Origin: Synanceia verrucosa
Lineage: Eukaryota > Chordata > Actinopteri > Perciformes > Synanceiidae
NCBI GenBank assembly: GCA_029721515.1
Contig: CM056558.1
Span: 10,385,240-10,449,239, forward strand
Length of the DNA: 64,000 nt
Direction: 5' to 3'
This document shows, one piece after another, positions 1 through 12,500 of this stretch. The notes under the pieces are model-generated. The model was not told where the DNA came from. It was given only the letters and a program-made list of their open reading frames with translations, and did no database searches. Positions within the stretch are counted from its first letter, which is position 1, and every line of letters begins with the position of its first letter. Made by a program: the position numbers and the translations under genes.

Positions 1-949
1 CCCATCATCCTATATAGGAACTATTAGGCGTTTCAGTTTCTCAGTGTCTGTCTAAAACCAGTACTTAAATGAAGGTGGCTCAGTCCACTGACTGAGTGGA
101 CTGGCTGGGTTACAGGTGTGTGGACAGGCTGATTATTATAGGCATTGTCACTGGCAGGCGAAAGGGGTGAGACACTATGACCACCATTATGATATAGCTA
201 AAGAGCTGCCCCCTTGTAATTCACAACATGGAGTAACAGTGTAAACTTGTGTGTTCAGACTGCTTGGGATTTTAGCTTTTAAATGTGGTTGTCATTGACC
301 CATAGCCCCTGCCCTTTCCTCTGACATTTTAATGCGGTCGGAACGGCTTTTCATCATGTTATCAATTATATCTCTCAAATGGAGTATCCTCTAACTGAAT
401 GTGTAGGATGTTTGAACAAACATAATCAAAACGTTCATCTTCATCATGATTATTTCACTTAGCTGGAAGTCTTGCAACCTCAAAGATCTGGTCTTCAGAA
501 AGGCATAACCTTTTTTGATGGACTGGAAAAAATTCCTTTCTTGCACTGGTTGTCATGGTTCACACCTTTCAAATGTGCAGAAGACTGAGCACCTCAAATG
601 AACTGTGTGGAGTGGACATTGCGGGCTGATGTAATGCACTGAAGACACTGAACCTCTTGCTTACTGAGGACCGATTTTGGACGGCTGCTGATGTTGACTG
701 TAGACAGATGCTGGACTGTTGGACATGCTGGGCCCCTCATTCTGGCTGTAGACAGATGTACTGGACTTATAACCCTGCGTCATTCACAACCTGAACTTTA
801 CGTCCTGTTAGAATTCTGTTTTTTGTTTAAAAAACCCACAGCACAAAGCACAGACAAAGAGTCCGTCTGTTTTTAGCAGTCTCAACTAATGGAAAACATA
901 TGTAGTTACTGTTTTAAATCAGCATTTTTGCTTCAGGCCAAAATTGAAA

Positions 950-1160
950 CATCTTTTCCATTATAGAAACTCAACTCAACTTTATTTATAAAGCACTTAA
1001 AACAATCACAGCTTAAAACAAAGTGCTGTACATTAACAACCATAAAAGATAATAATTAATAATAAAATAAAATAATAAAAACAGTAAAACACTAAAACTG
1101 AACAAAGTCTCATACTGGGTCAAAAGCCAAGGAACAAAGGTGGGTTTTAAGATTAGTTTT
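950..1160 (-). repeat. L2-tail/SINE-like fragment
   Basis: The stretch contains ACTTTATTTATAAAGCACTT followed by CAAAGTGCTGTACA and an AT-rich run of AATAATA units. Read on the minus strand this resembles the 3' end shared by fish L2 LINEs and their dependent SINEs (a TTTATAAATAAAG-type terminus). No target-site duplication was found and no coding sequence is attached. The family assignment is from memory of such tails. Confidence 0.4.
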
Positions 1161-1689
1161 AAAAAGTTAAAAACACATTAGCATTTATCCACATTAACAG
1201 ATAAGAGACTGACCAGAGGGAAAATGATATTTCAGATGAGAAATTGAAAATCAGAGTGATTCATTTGGCCAAAGAGTATTTTTGCTGTGCAACAAAGTAT
1301 TTTAATTTGCTTTTTTTTGTCAGTTTAGTCTATTTTATCATTATTCCATTCTTAATTGTTATATTACTGTCACCAGTTACCATTGGTTCACCGTTGGATA
1401 AATGGGAAGAGCTGAGCCCCAACCCTGAGAGGAATGGCAACAGAAAATGGAAGTTGGAGAGACAACATTCATCTAAAAATTCATCCAATGAGTTTCTGTG
1501 GTAGGTATTGTTTTGAGCAGTTATTAATTAGATAGCATCACTTTCCATCAGTATCCACTGGAATTATGGCCATACTGGACAATTCCACACACAATTTACC
1601 TCCTTATCCTGTGCCAATACAGGAAGTGTGGTCAAGAAAGATTTTAATTGAGGCTAAGGATGTCAAGATGATGAATATGTAGAGTATCA

Positions 1690-2040
1690 GCCTCTCATAT
1701 CCCATGTTCCCTCTAATCTGCGCGTTTGCGCATCACGCACTGCTCCCGTGTTCTTTGCACACATCAAACCTATGCAGCGCATAGACAATAAATGTAACAA
1801 TTTATTCTGTACTATTTTGCAATGTAACTCAGTGAGTGACAGGTGACAATAAGTGGTAACAGCAAAGAAAACAATGACTAACACTGTCCAGCCAATGACT
1901 TCATGCGGTTCACACATACAGTATTTATTACACAGCCAATCAATGTCATGAACACAGTGCATATGTGCCACTATTTTGCAGCTTAGCAGCTGACTGCTCA
2001 ATGGAATTAAGAGATGTAAATGCTGCCAACCCCTTATTAT
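1690..2040. repeat. Candidate DNA-element fragment with CpG-containing end
   Basis: Begins with TGTTCCCTCTAATCTGCGCG, followed by alternating TGCGCA words, unlike the surrounding AT-rich intron. This resembles an interspersed fish repeat end I remember, but I cannot name the family. The open frame across it on the minus strand has no recognisable domain, and I treat it as non-coding. Confidence 0.25.
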
Positions 2041-2051
2041 GGCAAAACTAA

Positions 2052-2745
2052 TACCTCTTTCACACTGAAATTAGCGGGTCGACGCAGGATTTTCTAACCT
2101 GCGTCAACACAGCTCGGATTGGCATTTAGACTGTTTCACAGTGCCAGCTGATGTGGCTCTGACCTCCAACTGTGAGAGCTGCATGCCTGTTTTTTCCTCC
2201 CTCCCATACGTCAGTGCGTTGACAACGTCATCATTACATATTTAAGTGCGCCGGAACACTGCGTGGTAAACAGTGGACAGCACGGACATGAGCAAGTCAC
2301 ATGTTAACGTTAATGTTAATGATTTCTCCCTTCTACAAAGTGTAAAAACCCAGCGCAGTACTAACACTAATACTAGTACTAATCCATACTGCCATGATCA
2401 ATAAAAAGGTGTGTCAGATCGCCATACAAGCTGTATATAAACACTGTCACATAGTTCACACCGGGATTCCCCGATCAGTGGGAATTTCCTGAGAATTATG
2501 TAAGACTAAATCACATATGTGTTCGTGTTAAAGATGATATCGCTACACATTTGATTTGTTAGATTAAATAAAATCTCTGCCCTTCAGAGATCGGTCTCTG
2601 GAGATCAACAGGAAGACTGACCTTATGAGTGAGCAGCTCTGCAGCTCTGAAGCTTCACACTGACAGCCTGACAGGCTACTCAGTGACAAAGAAAGGACTC
2701 AACAGGCAATTACATCAACATCATTGGGTAAATAGCGAGTCGACA
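2052..2745 (+). repeat. Interspersed DNA element, copy 1 of an inverted pair
   Basis: This segment recurs in opposite orientation at about 35500-36200. Shared landmarks are the CTCCCTCCCATACGT word, the GTTGACAACGTCATCATTAC block, the CCATACTGCCATGATCAATA block, the TCTCTGGAGATCAACAGGAA block and the terminal AATAGCGAGTCGAC. GTCGAC lies near both ends (about 2078 and 2739), which suggests a terminal inverted repeat. No transposase is visible, so it is probably non-autonomous. Confidence 0.6.
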
Positions 2746-5302
2746 AGGACTGTCACACTGTAGCCGATCCGATCCGAGCCGATCTCCCGGGTTGATTGCC
2801 GAGGAGGGAATTGGGAGGATGAATTGGGAGGAATTGACAGGCAGAACCCAGTGTCCTTAGAGCCATGACGCAACCGGCTGGCCTGCACTATCTTAAAGGC
2901 AGAGCACTTCTTCAACCCCTGTAATGAGAATGACAACCATGGGTAGCAGCCAAAGGGAGAACAAATAAACCTCTCCAACAACCAAGTGTCCAACTGAAGA
3001 ACAGATTTGCTCCACTGTTGCAGGTCTTCAATATGGTAAGATAAGGATTAAAAGTAAGTCAGAAGGTAGAAGGCTGCGAAAGCTAACGACTGGGCCTCAA
3101 ACTCTAATTGTGGGTGACGTTGCTGTGAGTGATGTAAAAAGCATGTGCAGTCAAAACACACGAAAATACTGTGTTTTCCAAAGGATATGGTCTCTGACTT
3201 GTCAGAAAGGATCCTGGCTATTGCAGCTGAATGCCCGACTATAAAAACCATCATACCACACATAGGGTCAAATGATGTTGTAGCAACAGTCTGAAGTGTT
3301 GAAACAGAACTTCATTGGCCTGTTGAACAAAGTCAGCTCTCTGAATGCTGAGGCATTTACCAGTGGCCCTCTACCACCTGTTGGAAGAGGAGTTGAGAGT
3401 TTCAGCTTGTTGCCTTGTTGGCAATGAACACGTGACTTACCACTGCATGTACCACCCATTTAGTGCGTTTTATTCACAATTTCATTGTGGGACTGCAAAC
3501 ATTTTTTTGAGACAGATGGACTCTGCCTAAACAAGGGCGTAAAATTGTTCACCTCTAAATTTAGCAAATTTAGCCAAATTAGCATCCATTCTTTATCAGT
3601 CATGGCCTGTCCAGAAACACTGGTCAAATAATGCTTTTAACACACTAAAACTAGCTTTATTAAATGTAAGGTCTTTGGCAGGAAAAACATTCTTAGGTAA
3701 TGATTTTATCATTGAGCACAATCTTGATCTTATGTTTTTTAACTGAAACTTGGTTAGACCAAAATAACAGTGCAGCTGTTCTTATTGAGTCAACTCCTCC
3801 CAACTTCAGTTTTATGAGTGAGGCTTGAGTGCATAAGAAAGGAGGTGGAATAGCCATTCTGTTTAATGATTCTCTCCAATGCAAGGAGATCTGTTATGGA
3901 AATTTGTCTTCTTTTGAATATGTGACTGTTCAGTTGAATTCTTCCTCCCGAGTCATGTTCCTAAATATTTAAAGACCACCTAAATACTCTGTAAAATTTT
4001 TTCATGAATTAACTGAACTGTTGTCTATAATCTGTATTGATTTTGACTGTGTAGTCATTGTTGGTGATTTTTACATCCATGTTGACAACCCCTAGGAAAG
4101 GGTCTGTGTTAAGCATATTTGATAATATGACTGGCATAGCCATGTTAAGTTAGTCACGCAGTGATCTCACATGTGAACAGGTATTCCTGCAAGACCAGGA
4201 TGTTGAGACGTTATGAGCATGCGCAGAATAAACGGTCAGTGTGAGTTCCCAGACCAAAAAACAAATATGGCTGTCTGCCCGTTTACTTCCGTGAATATTA
4301 GCCGCTAGACGATGGTAAACAACCACTTTGGTGAGTGTGATAACGATAGACTGCTGCAGGAATGTCCAGCGCTGCAGGAATGTCCATCGCTACGGTCTGA
4401 ACATTTCTAAGTTAGCGGTGACTGATCATTCCTGTGTTCTACCTCTCGCTCTATCTCTGTGCGCACTAATCTTCAAACAGAGATAATCACAAAACAACAT
4501 ATCACTGAAAACACCAGTAAAACATTATTTTTTTCTCTTCCACACCCACCCTCTCTTGGGTCACAGTCAATAAGCTCGTACATAATTTCAACTCAATAAT
4601 TTCAACAAAATTACAAATGTTATTGATGCTATTACACCCATTAAAGTGACGGTCGTCTCTGGTAAGAAAAGAGCTTCAGAACAGAACAGAAAAAAGAGAG
4701 AGTTGAAAAGTCGAACACGGTGAAAAACAAATCTCCAGGTTCAATATGACATCTATAAAGAGAGACTTCACATATATAATTGGAACTGAGAAAAGCAAGG
4801 CAGTCCTTTTTCTCTGACATCATAGCCAAAAATGATAATAATGCATGTGCCTTGTTTGCTACTGTTAACAGACTAACATTCTCTTCTGTATCAGTTGCCT
4901 CTGAAGTTCTATCCACCAGGGCCTGCAATAAATTTTCCTCCTTTTTTATCAACAAAATTCAGAAAATTAGACAAGCAGTCACTGCCTCCATATCAGGTAC
5001 AGGATATGTTGTATCAATGTCGACTTAAAGTCAATTCACATACTATGAAACAGTTTTGTTTGATCAACCCTAAAAACCTGGAGGATATTATAAATCATCT
5101 GAAGTCATCCTCCTACTGCCTTGATATTCTACCAACAGGCTTTTTCAAAAATGTTTTGAAGTGCATGGCCTCAGATCTTTTACAGATTGTAAACACTTAC
5201 CTCGATGAGAAACTTGAACAACTTCTTGGCACGAAACAGCTGTTTTGATGTCCTCTAATCAGGTTTCCAACAACTCCACAGCACTGAGACTGCTCTTCTT
5301 AA

Positions 5303-5997
5303 ACGGACACTATGTAATTTTTTCTCCCTTTTAGTGGTTAAATTTGACTTTGCATGCATTGCAACATGGTTGGAACTACGGTAAACGGAATGAGTCAACT
5401 CCCGGGCGGCCACTATCACCTTGGATCCCCGGCCCCCGGCCAGGTACTCCGGCCATCCATCCACAGCCCTTCTCCGATCTGCAGGACTTCCCGGTGGGCC
5501 CCGGCTGGACGTGGCTGGGCATTGGGTGCTCCCGGATGGCCACTCACCGCGTATTCCCAGCCCAGAGCTCCGGTCATTTCATGGCCCTTTTACGCTTTTT
5601 TGGCGATGAGGATTCGGCGCTGCATAAGTATGGCCTTGTATTATGACCAAAAGTGCAGTGCAGGTTTTAGTTTAGTGCTGGGTAAGTAAGACTGGCATCT
5701 CCACCTTGCTTCTTTGTGAAAAGTGAATCGCAAAACACGGAAATGCATTTTTTCCTATAGGTACTAGCAGGTAGTGCTTTATGTCCCTCTCGGCAGTTCG
5801 TAGTTTTTGATAGACCTAAAAGACATGGAAGCTTCTGTATGAGCGACCCGTTCTATGTAAAGACAGATAACTGATTCTTCGCTCAGGAGGATAAGTCAGA
5901 TTGTTGGCATATGTTATTTTACACCAAAGAGGATCTATTTATGAATGAAGACATTGATTTGAGGTAATAAAATACTTAAAAATTACATAGTGTCCCT
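5303..5997. mobile_element. Non-autonomous TIR element with TTAA target duplication
   Basis: The ends are inverted repeats: GGACACTATGTAATTTTT at the left, and the complement of AAAAATTACATAGTGTCC at the right. The element is flanked by TTAA at 5299-5302 and 5998-6001. Removing it rejoins the L2 reading (CTTCTTAA to GGTCTTCAGTG), so the L2 was the target. TTAA duplication is typical of piggyBac-type insertion, but the terminal bases (AGGGACAC) are not the usual CCC. The family is therefore open. No transposase frame was recognised. Confidence 0.75.
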
Positions 5998-6084
5998 TTA
6001 AGGTCTTCAGTGACATACATTTAAACACTGGCAGTGGCAGAATTTCAGTCTTCAGCATTATTAGATCTCAGTGCTGCATTTGAC

Positions 6085-6460
6085 TAGCCTGGCTATCACA
6101 ACTACAAAGCTCTGCGAGGGTAGTCTGGCCAAGCTGCCTTGCAAACCTTGAGTCCTCAGAGGGCAGGTTTAACCCGCGTCTATCAAATGCCTCTGTGTGC
6201 TACTGGATGAAGCTTCAACAAATTAGACCACTCTTTCCTCTGATGTATGCATATCGACAAAAACTGCTTGATTCAAAGAACTAGTATGTCATTGCCTTAA
6301 ACACACCTCGATCGAGTTGTGGGAAAGGCAAGATTTTTATTGGTCCCCATTCTTGGGGGAATCTGAAATTGAAGAGACAGGCAAGTTGGCCAGACTGACT
6401 TGGTCGTGAAATTTTGTGCAGCATCACAGCAAGTGTGGGCGGGCCCAGCCACCCAGGCTA
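6085..6460. mobile_element. Non-autonomous TIR element inserted in the L2
   Basis: The 376-bp segment begins TAGCCTGG and ends CCAGGCTA, a perfect 8-bp inverted terminus. It is flanked by direct repeats of GCATTTGAC(T) at 6076-6085 and 6461-6470. Excision restores the L2 reverse-transcriptase reading. The duplication is 9 or 10 bp depending on where the terminus is placed, so assignment to hAT (8 bp) or Mutator-like (9-10 bp) is not settled. No coding capacity. Confidence 0.7.
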
Positions 6461-7421
6461 GCATTTGACTCAAATTGACAGAGGCTACTTTGTGTCAATA
6501 GGAAATTACACATCTGAGTGGACAAATATTACATGCGGAATTTCTCAAGGCTCAATCCTGGGGCCTCTCCTGTTTAACATCTACATGCCTCCATAAGTTA
6601 CTATAATTATGCAGATGACACACAAATCTATATAACCATATCACCAGGGAACTATGGTCCACTGAGCACTGAGGAAGTGTATCGATCAAATCAAGAAATG
6701 GATGTGCCAGAATTTCCTTCAATTAAACAGAGACAAAACTGAGCCAATTGTTTTTGGAGACCAGGAGGAGCGACTCAGAGTCAGCGCTCAGCTATGTCTT
6801 GGTGTAGTCATGGACTCAAACCTAAATTTCAACAGCCAAATTAAAACAAAGTCAGCCTACTATCACCTTAAGAATATATCAAGGATTAGAGGACTTATGT
6901 CTCAGCAGGACTTGGAAAAACTTGTCCATGCATTTATCTTTAGTGGACTGGACTACTGTAACAGTGTCTTTACTGGTCTATCTAAAAATCGATTAGACAG
7001 CTGCAGCTGATCCAGAACACTGCTGCTCGAGTCCTCACTAAGATCAACAAAGTTTATCACATCACTTCAGTTCTGAGGTCTTCACATTGGCTCCTGGTTT
7101 GGGGCCAAAATACCTGTCTGATCTTCTGCTTCATTATGAACCATCCAGACCCCTCAGGTCATCGGGTTCAGGTCTACCTACTGTCTCCAGAGTCAGACCT
7201 AAACATAGAGAAGCAGCATTTAGTTTTCATGCTCCTTGTATCTGGAACAAACTTCCAGAAAACTGCAGGTCAGTTACAACTTTTACTTCTTTTAAATGAA
7301 GGCTAAAGACCTTTCTGTTTGCCACTGCTTTTTGTTAGATTCTACTGCACTTTTATTCTTGGATTTTATACCTGTCTTATTATATTGTAGCTTGTTTTTA
7401 TTTAATGAAGCAACTGATAAG

Positions 7422-8717
7422 GGGTCTGTTTCACAAAGCAGGTTCAACAAACTAGTGTAACCCTGAACTCTGAGTTGATCTACTCTGAGATAGGAAACTT
7501 CCAGTAGTTTCCAGTTCCAGAACAGCTGATTTGAGTTGGTTTAATCAACTCGGAATAGTTTCACCTGGAGTTAAGCGCGTACGCCACAACTATAAAAAGC
7601 CAGCATCAATGGAGCCCCTCAACGAGTCACCATGGCAACGGGGAAGCAAGGGCTGCGTTTTTCACTCCACTTGAATTGGAAATTTTAATGTGCTCATATA
7701 GTTTGAACACATTTTTAGAAAGAAGTGCAACATCACTTAAGCTGCAAAAGAGAGGGAGATGGTGGGAGAACATTGCTGCCCTGGTCAATGCGTAAGTTTA
7801 AATGTAGTTCTTTGCAATCACAATAATATTACAGGGGAAAACTGTTGATAGCCTATTGACAGATCTCTGACTTAATGGTCACTAAAATGTTTTCTAAGCT
7901 CACAATGTCCAATATTCAGAATTAAATATCCACAAAATATTTTTGCCAAGCGGAGCCAGTCAATCTCCTGCCCGTATGTAAATTAGCTATGTGCAATTTG
8001 CACTGTAGCCTACGCACGTCTCTGTTCCCAGTCCTAGTCTTTGACAAGTACACTGATTGCATGTCGATACCTGACATTTATTCAGTCGTTTCCTTGCATT
8101 GTAATACACAGCTTTGCATAGGCTATGTATTGCACAACAATACCCCCGCACCCCCAATATTGACGGGTATTTTGCACACTGACTGCGGCTGGTAATGTTG
8201 CAAATGTAAGGACGGATTAGGTTGTGTCTGGAGATTATGGACTGTGACGTGAAACAATACCACTCAGAAATGCAAGAACATCTATGCGCGGTCTGATAAC
8301 AATCTCTATATATTATACTCTTATTTAATATTTAATAATATTTAATACTCTGTGCAGTAATGCTGCTCCTTAATCCACTGGATCGTTAATGATGAAAGGA
8401 CATGTTTTATTGACAGATGGTAAAACTAGACTATGCCAAAACTCACCTGCTGACTGAATGAATGAATGAGGAAATCAAACAGCTCACTGAAAGAGGGCGG
8501 AGACAGAGAGAAACTCAAGGTTCATTGAGAAAACCCTGGTCCCGACCAGGTTAGATTCATAGAGTCGAAGAGTTTAAATTACCTCTCTCTGTGATACAGG
8601 CTAGAGTTACCCCTCTTTCTCTGGCTTGAGTTACCTCCCTTTTTGAAAATCAGTTTCCCTCATGTCAGGGTTAACAGACTCAGAGTTTTCACTAAACCTG
8701 CTTTGTGAAACGGACCC
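7422..8717. mobile_element. TIR DNA element, Harbinger-like
   Basis: The left end GGGTCTGTTTCACAAAGCAG and the right end CTGCTTTGTGAAACGGACCC are inverted repeats with few mismatches. Inner arms around AACTCTGAG/CTCAGAGTT are also inverted. It interrupts the 3' region of the L2, which resumes at about 8718. The 1.3-kb interior contains no recognised transposase. The Harbinger assignment is from memory of fish elements with this terminus. A flanking 3-bp duplication was not clear. Confidence 0.65.
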
Positions 8718-9502
8718 ATCTTCACTGACAGAGAGTGAGGATCCCACAATTTGCGGCCCAGTGGATTATAGGTCTTTCATTTTTATCATTTATCAGTTAT
8801 AATGTGTTTTAAAGTTTTATGTCTTGTTGCTTTTAATGCTTTATACTTTGATGCTTTTAAGTCTTGATGTTTTTTGTAAAGCACTTTGAATTGCCCTGTT
8901 GCTGAAATGTGCTATATAAATAAAATTGCCTTGCCTTGCCTTGCCACAGTATGCACATCTGATGTTGCTCACAGTGGTCCAAGGAATTCTCAGAGAGTTT
9001 GTGTGTATGCCTATACATATGAAAAATTAGAGGGCACCTTGCCCATAACCACTATATTTCTCAAAAATGAATCACTATATTTTATATCAAAAGTGGATCA
9101 CATGACGAGATGTAATACTCACTCATTGCTGTAGCAGCAAAAGAATCAGACCTTTTGCTCGAGATTAAATGGAGAGTGAATGTGTGATTTACATTTGCAA
9201 GGGGGCCAGAAGCACATCCATATTGCTACTGTTTTACAGCTTGTGGTGCTGCCACTGGCATAACTATAGTTTTTCCGGAGCATTTATTAAGGTGTAGTGG
9301 TTATGCACAGATATTGTAGAAATTTGAAAAGGTAAGCACGAAACGTTATCATGGCTTTTGTGGAATTGTCCAATTCCAAAGGGTTCTGGCCTGCACAAGA
9401 GTGAGTGAGAGTATCTCTGACACTATATAAAGGATCAGAAATGTTGTATGCATATCATGTTGCGCTCAATGTATTTGTATTATATACACTCTTCTACTTC
9501 AG

Positions 9503-9596
9503 GTCCATAGACTGTAAACCCCAATTAGAGTCACTGAACAAGAACTCCTTGGAAGCAAATACCAAAGTGGAGCCAGAGTCTGCTTTAGCATCTCAA
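9503..9596 (+). CDS. pex5l: pex5l exon 1 of those in the window (pre-core linker)
   Basis: Acceptor CTACTTCAG precedes the exon, and donor CAA|GTAAGT follows it. The 94-nt exon starts in phase 2, so one base completes a codon from an upstream exon, and it ends on a codon boundary. It encodes 31 residues (SIDCKPQLESLN through to ALASQ). These align in length and composition with the weakly conserved PEX5L linker that ends in TQ just before ARLTKEHRWG in mammals. The call rests on splice sites, phase and position more than on strong identity. Confidence 0.75.
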
Positions 9597-12500
9597 GTAA
9601 GTGCTCATATGACAGAAACAGGCAACATTATTGTGTATGCTGTCTGCACTTGAAATCAACATCAGTTTTGATGTGAAAAAGCTTCCAAATCTCAAACATA
9701 TTGTTGTGACTGATGGTTAAACCCTCATAATAACTTGAAATCATTATTTTAACTTGGTTGTTCAACAACAGCATATTCATGCATGATAACAGAGCTTTAA
9801 TATTCAAGGTTGTATCTAATGAGACATCCTGTTGAGTAATTGTTTACCCAATATTTTGTCCTAACACCTACAATTCTTCCATTTCAGCTCAACAAGCAGT
9901 ATATTAGTGGAAGACATGTAAGCCTCCCTATACCTCATTTCATGAGACATACATTTGTACCAGGAAAAAGCATCACACCATCTCATAAAATTTGACTTAA
10001 AAGCCTAAAAATAAGAGATTACTGAAGCCAAATGCAGCTTTGAGGAAATCCAAATATGCTGTTGACCTTGAGATTGTTCCTTTGTGGTGCTACTAGGTCC
10101 AAATGTTAAGCTCTTTCCTCCTGAGTTGATTTTTCCGTCTAGGTCTGCATAGGGGGTCTTGTTTCCAGATGCCATTGTTTGATAAGTAGCCTATAAATTA
10201 TTTAGCAGCCTTACTCTGAGCTCATTAGTGTTAAGCTCACCAAGCCAGCTAAACATACATCACCTTTTCAACAATTTGATAACTATTTGATTGAGATTAA
10301 AGGTAATCATTTCAGATCGAGGGAAGTCATTGTTTTAAATGAGTTACATAGTTGAGAAAAGTTGTAAGAAATTTACATTAATTTGCATGCAACTGACACA
10401 CAGGAGAAGCACATGGAAAATCCACCCTCATGCAATGTTAGATATGATTAGTATAAAGCACCCAATGTATGCAAGCAGTAATTAAGTGTACTCTTGATAT
10501 CAAGATCAATGTGTGATCATGACAAAATAATCTTAACTCAGGATCAATTAACAGCAACTAATCTTTTCTGAGCTTTCATCTACATCTCACTGTCTTCAAA
10601 AGAAAATGGAACTGTAAGAAATTAAACTGTATATTACACATTTTTGGTGTATCCAGCTGAATAAAACCTTCCCTGAACAGTGATAGTCTACCCGAGTTTA
10701 GCATCTGTAAATAGGAAAAGCAGCCCTGTAAGCTTTGGACTATGTTGAATGTGCATTAGATGTAGTACTTGGAATTTTACCAAAAACACATGAGCAAAAG
10801 TAAATACATGATTAAAGGCATATTCCAGTATTTTACACTTTAAGCCCTTTTTCAAGGTTGATTAGGATACAAAAGAGTGGTTGACACCAAAATTTTGAAG
10901 ATTGGTCCTGTCCCGGGTCTTGGGTTCGTTTGGAAATCAGCTGTGCCAGCTACTGTAGCTGTGGGCTGCTATGGGCCAATGCAGACCTGTCGTAAACAAC
11001 CCCTAAACATTCATTTTAAAAATGTGCAACACAGCGAGTGGTTCCTGGTGTTCATATTATATTATATATCCATATTATATATTGAAGCGAAATACAGCTT
11101 CTGACGTGTTTCTGAAACAGTGGCACCAGAGCCTGCATCAATGGCTGATATATTCCTGATTACTTTCTGGTATTAAACTACAGCTAGCCTGGAAATCTCT
11201 TCTCAAGATGATGAACGTTGCCAGACTACCATTATTACATAGGCTACTATCCCTATTTAAATAAATACATACAAGCAGAATTACCAGAAAGGAATTGAAT
11301 GATCAATCCCTGTTGTGTAAATAGAGTGTTTTGGGTGGTACACCAAATGAATGAGGCAATTTCCATGCCCATTAATACTGAGATTATGTCACCTCAATTA
11401 AGCTTGCATAACAGTCTGTAGAGAATCATTACAGGTAATGGTTGGCCCTTTCTGGGGGAAGGCCAATGACACAGATCCATTAATTCCTCAAAATATGTTC
11501 AGTCACTGTTATTTCCATACATTCTATTATTACAACACATCTGAGAATAATGGGGTATTTCACAATCATTGATCGCAGGTAAATGTGTAGGTGTAATGTG
11601 GATCATGTAATCAGTCAGTCAGTCTGATCAGTTTGTAATTGAGAGGCTATCAGCATATTTCAGGATATTGCATGTACAGATGCACGGCAAAAGGAGCAGT
11701 GAAATTGTGAGATGATGAATGAGTAGCATGGCATTCAGATAAAGGGTGGGATGAGATGCTGACAGTAGTGATTCTGCTGGCATTCCTAAGCATGTCAGAG
11801 GCTTTGTTGAGGCAGGGATATTTACTTGTTCTTGAGAAAGCCAAGACGGCTGACCCTGCACACTCTCCCTTCCTGTCTCGCCTGATGTGGTATGCTATGC
11901 AGATGTGTGTGTGTGTTTGTAATGTGCTGAATGAATGTGTGTGTGTGTTTATAAGTTTATTGGATGTTGTTTGTGCATATACTTATACATTATGTGTGTG
12001 TGACAGGCTCGCCTAAACAAGGAGCAACGGTGGGGCAGCGCCCTCCTGTCCAGACATCAGTCCCTGGAGGAGGAGTTTGAGCGAGCCAAGGCTGCTGTTG
12101 AGGTAAACTGCTTTGTACACCTCATATCCGCTCCTGTAAAAAGAGAGCCATCTCAAGCCATCCCATTGTTTTTAAAAGGTGTCATGAGCAAGATCAGGCC
12201 AGTTTAGGTTTTTCAGTTTAGGGCTTGTCATGTTGAAGGTGCAGGATCCATGTATAATTTAATTTATGGTTTGTTTATTGGATTGAATCCTAAGTAGCAG
12301 TAAGTAGTAGTGTAGTGGAAGTAGTGGACATTTCCTTTCCCAGAAAATGGGAGTGAACACTGCACTATTGTGTTACTTCATCTTTACTGAGGGATACAGT
12401 AGACTCTTGCACACTGAGCTGTGTGTAATGGTCAATAAATAATAGAGGAGAGGCAGGAGGGCAGTGAGGTGAGAAAGTGAGAGCAGAAACTGCAGAGTAG

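Larger units (their letters stand above)
3000..8945 (+). mobile_element. L2-clade non-LTR retrotransposon, degraded, with nested insertions
   Basis: About 3090-3540 resembles the SGNH/esterase-like ORF1 of fish L2 elements (IVGD start and a GSND-like block, broken by stops). About 3640-4110 is an APE-type endonuclease remnant (NVRS, TETWLDQ and IVGDF motifs). About 4610-5030 is the linker to the reverse transcriptase, and 6530-7300 is the RT C-terminal half with a YADDTQIYI-type motif at about 6607. The 3' end at about 8870-8945 has the AAGCACTTTGAATTG and TGCTATATAAATAAA signature followed by a (TTGCC)n tail. About 4140-4480 is foreign sequence of unknown origin. Many stops and frameshifts make it dead. 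It lies in sense orientation inside the pex5l intron. Confidence 0.8.
1..9502 (+). other. pex5l: 5'-partial intron of pex5l, mostly transposon-derived
   Basis: Sequence upstream of the first recognised pex5l exon. I searched it for the more N-terminal PEX5L segments and found none, so the upstream exons lie outside the window. Positions 1-950 and 1170-1690 hold nothing I can assign. The rest holds a short L2-tail-like fragment, an inverted-pair DNA element and a long L2 LINE with nested insertions, listed separately. 8950-9480 holds nothing recognisable apart from the 3' splice site of the next exon. Confidence 0.6.
9597..12006 (+). other. pex5l: pex5l intron between exons 1 and 2
   Basis: Contains the candidate microexon, a possible DNA-element fragment at about 10805-11110, and UG-rich sequence from 11900 to the acceptor. 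The remainder is AT-rich and holds nothing I recognise. Frames around 11630-12016 are chance ORFs. Confidence 0.6.

Noticed and set aside
1244..1504. 86-codon open frame with hydrophobic segment
   Set aside because: AT-rich intron; no splice sites in phase with pex5l and no homology recognised.
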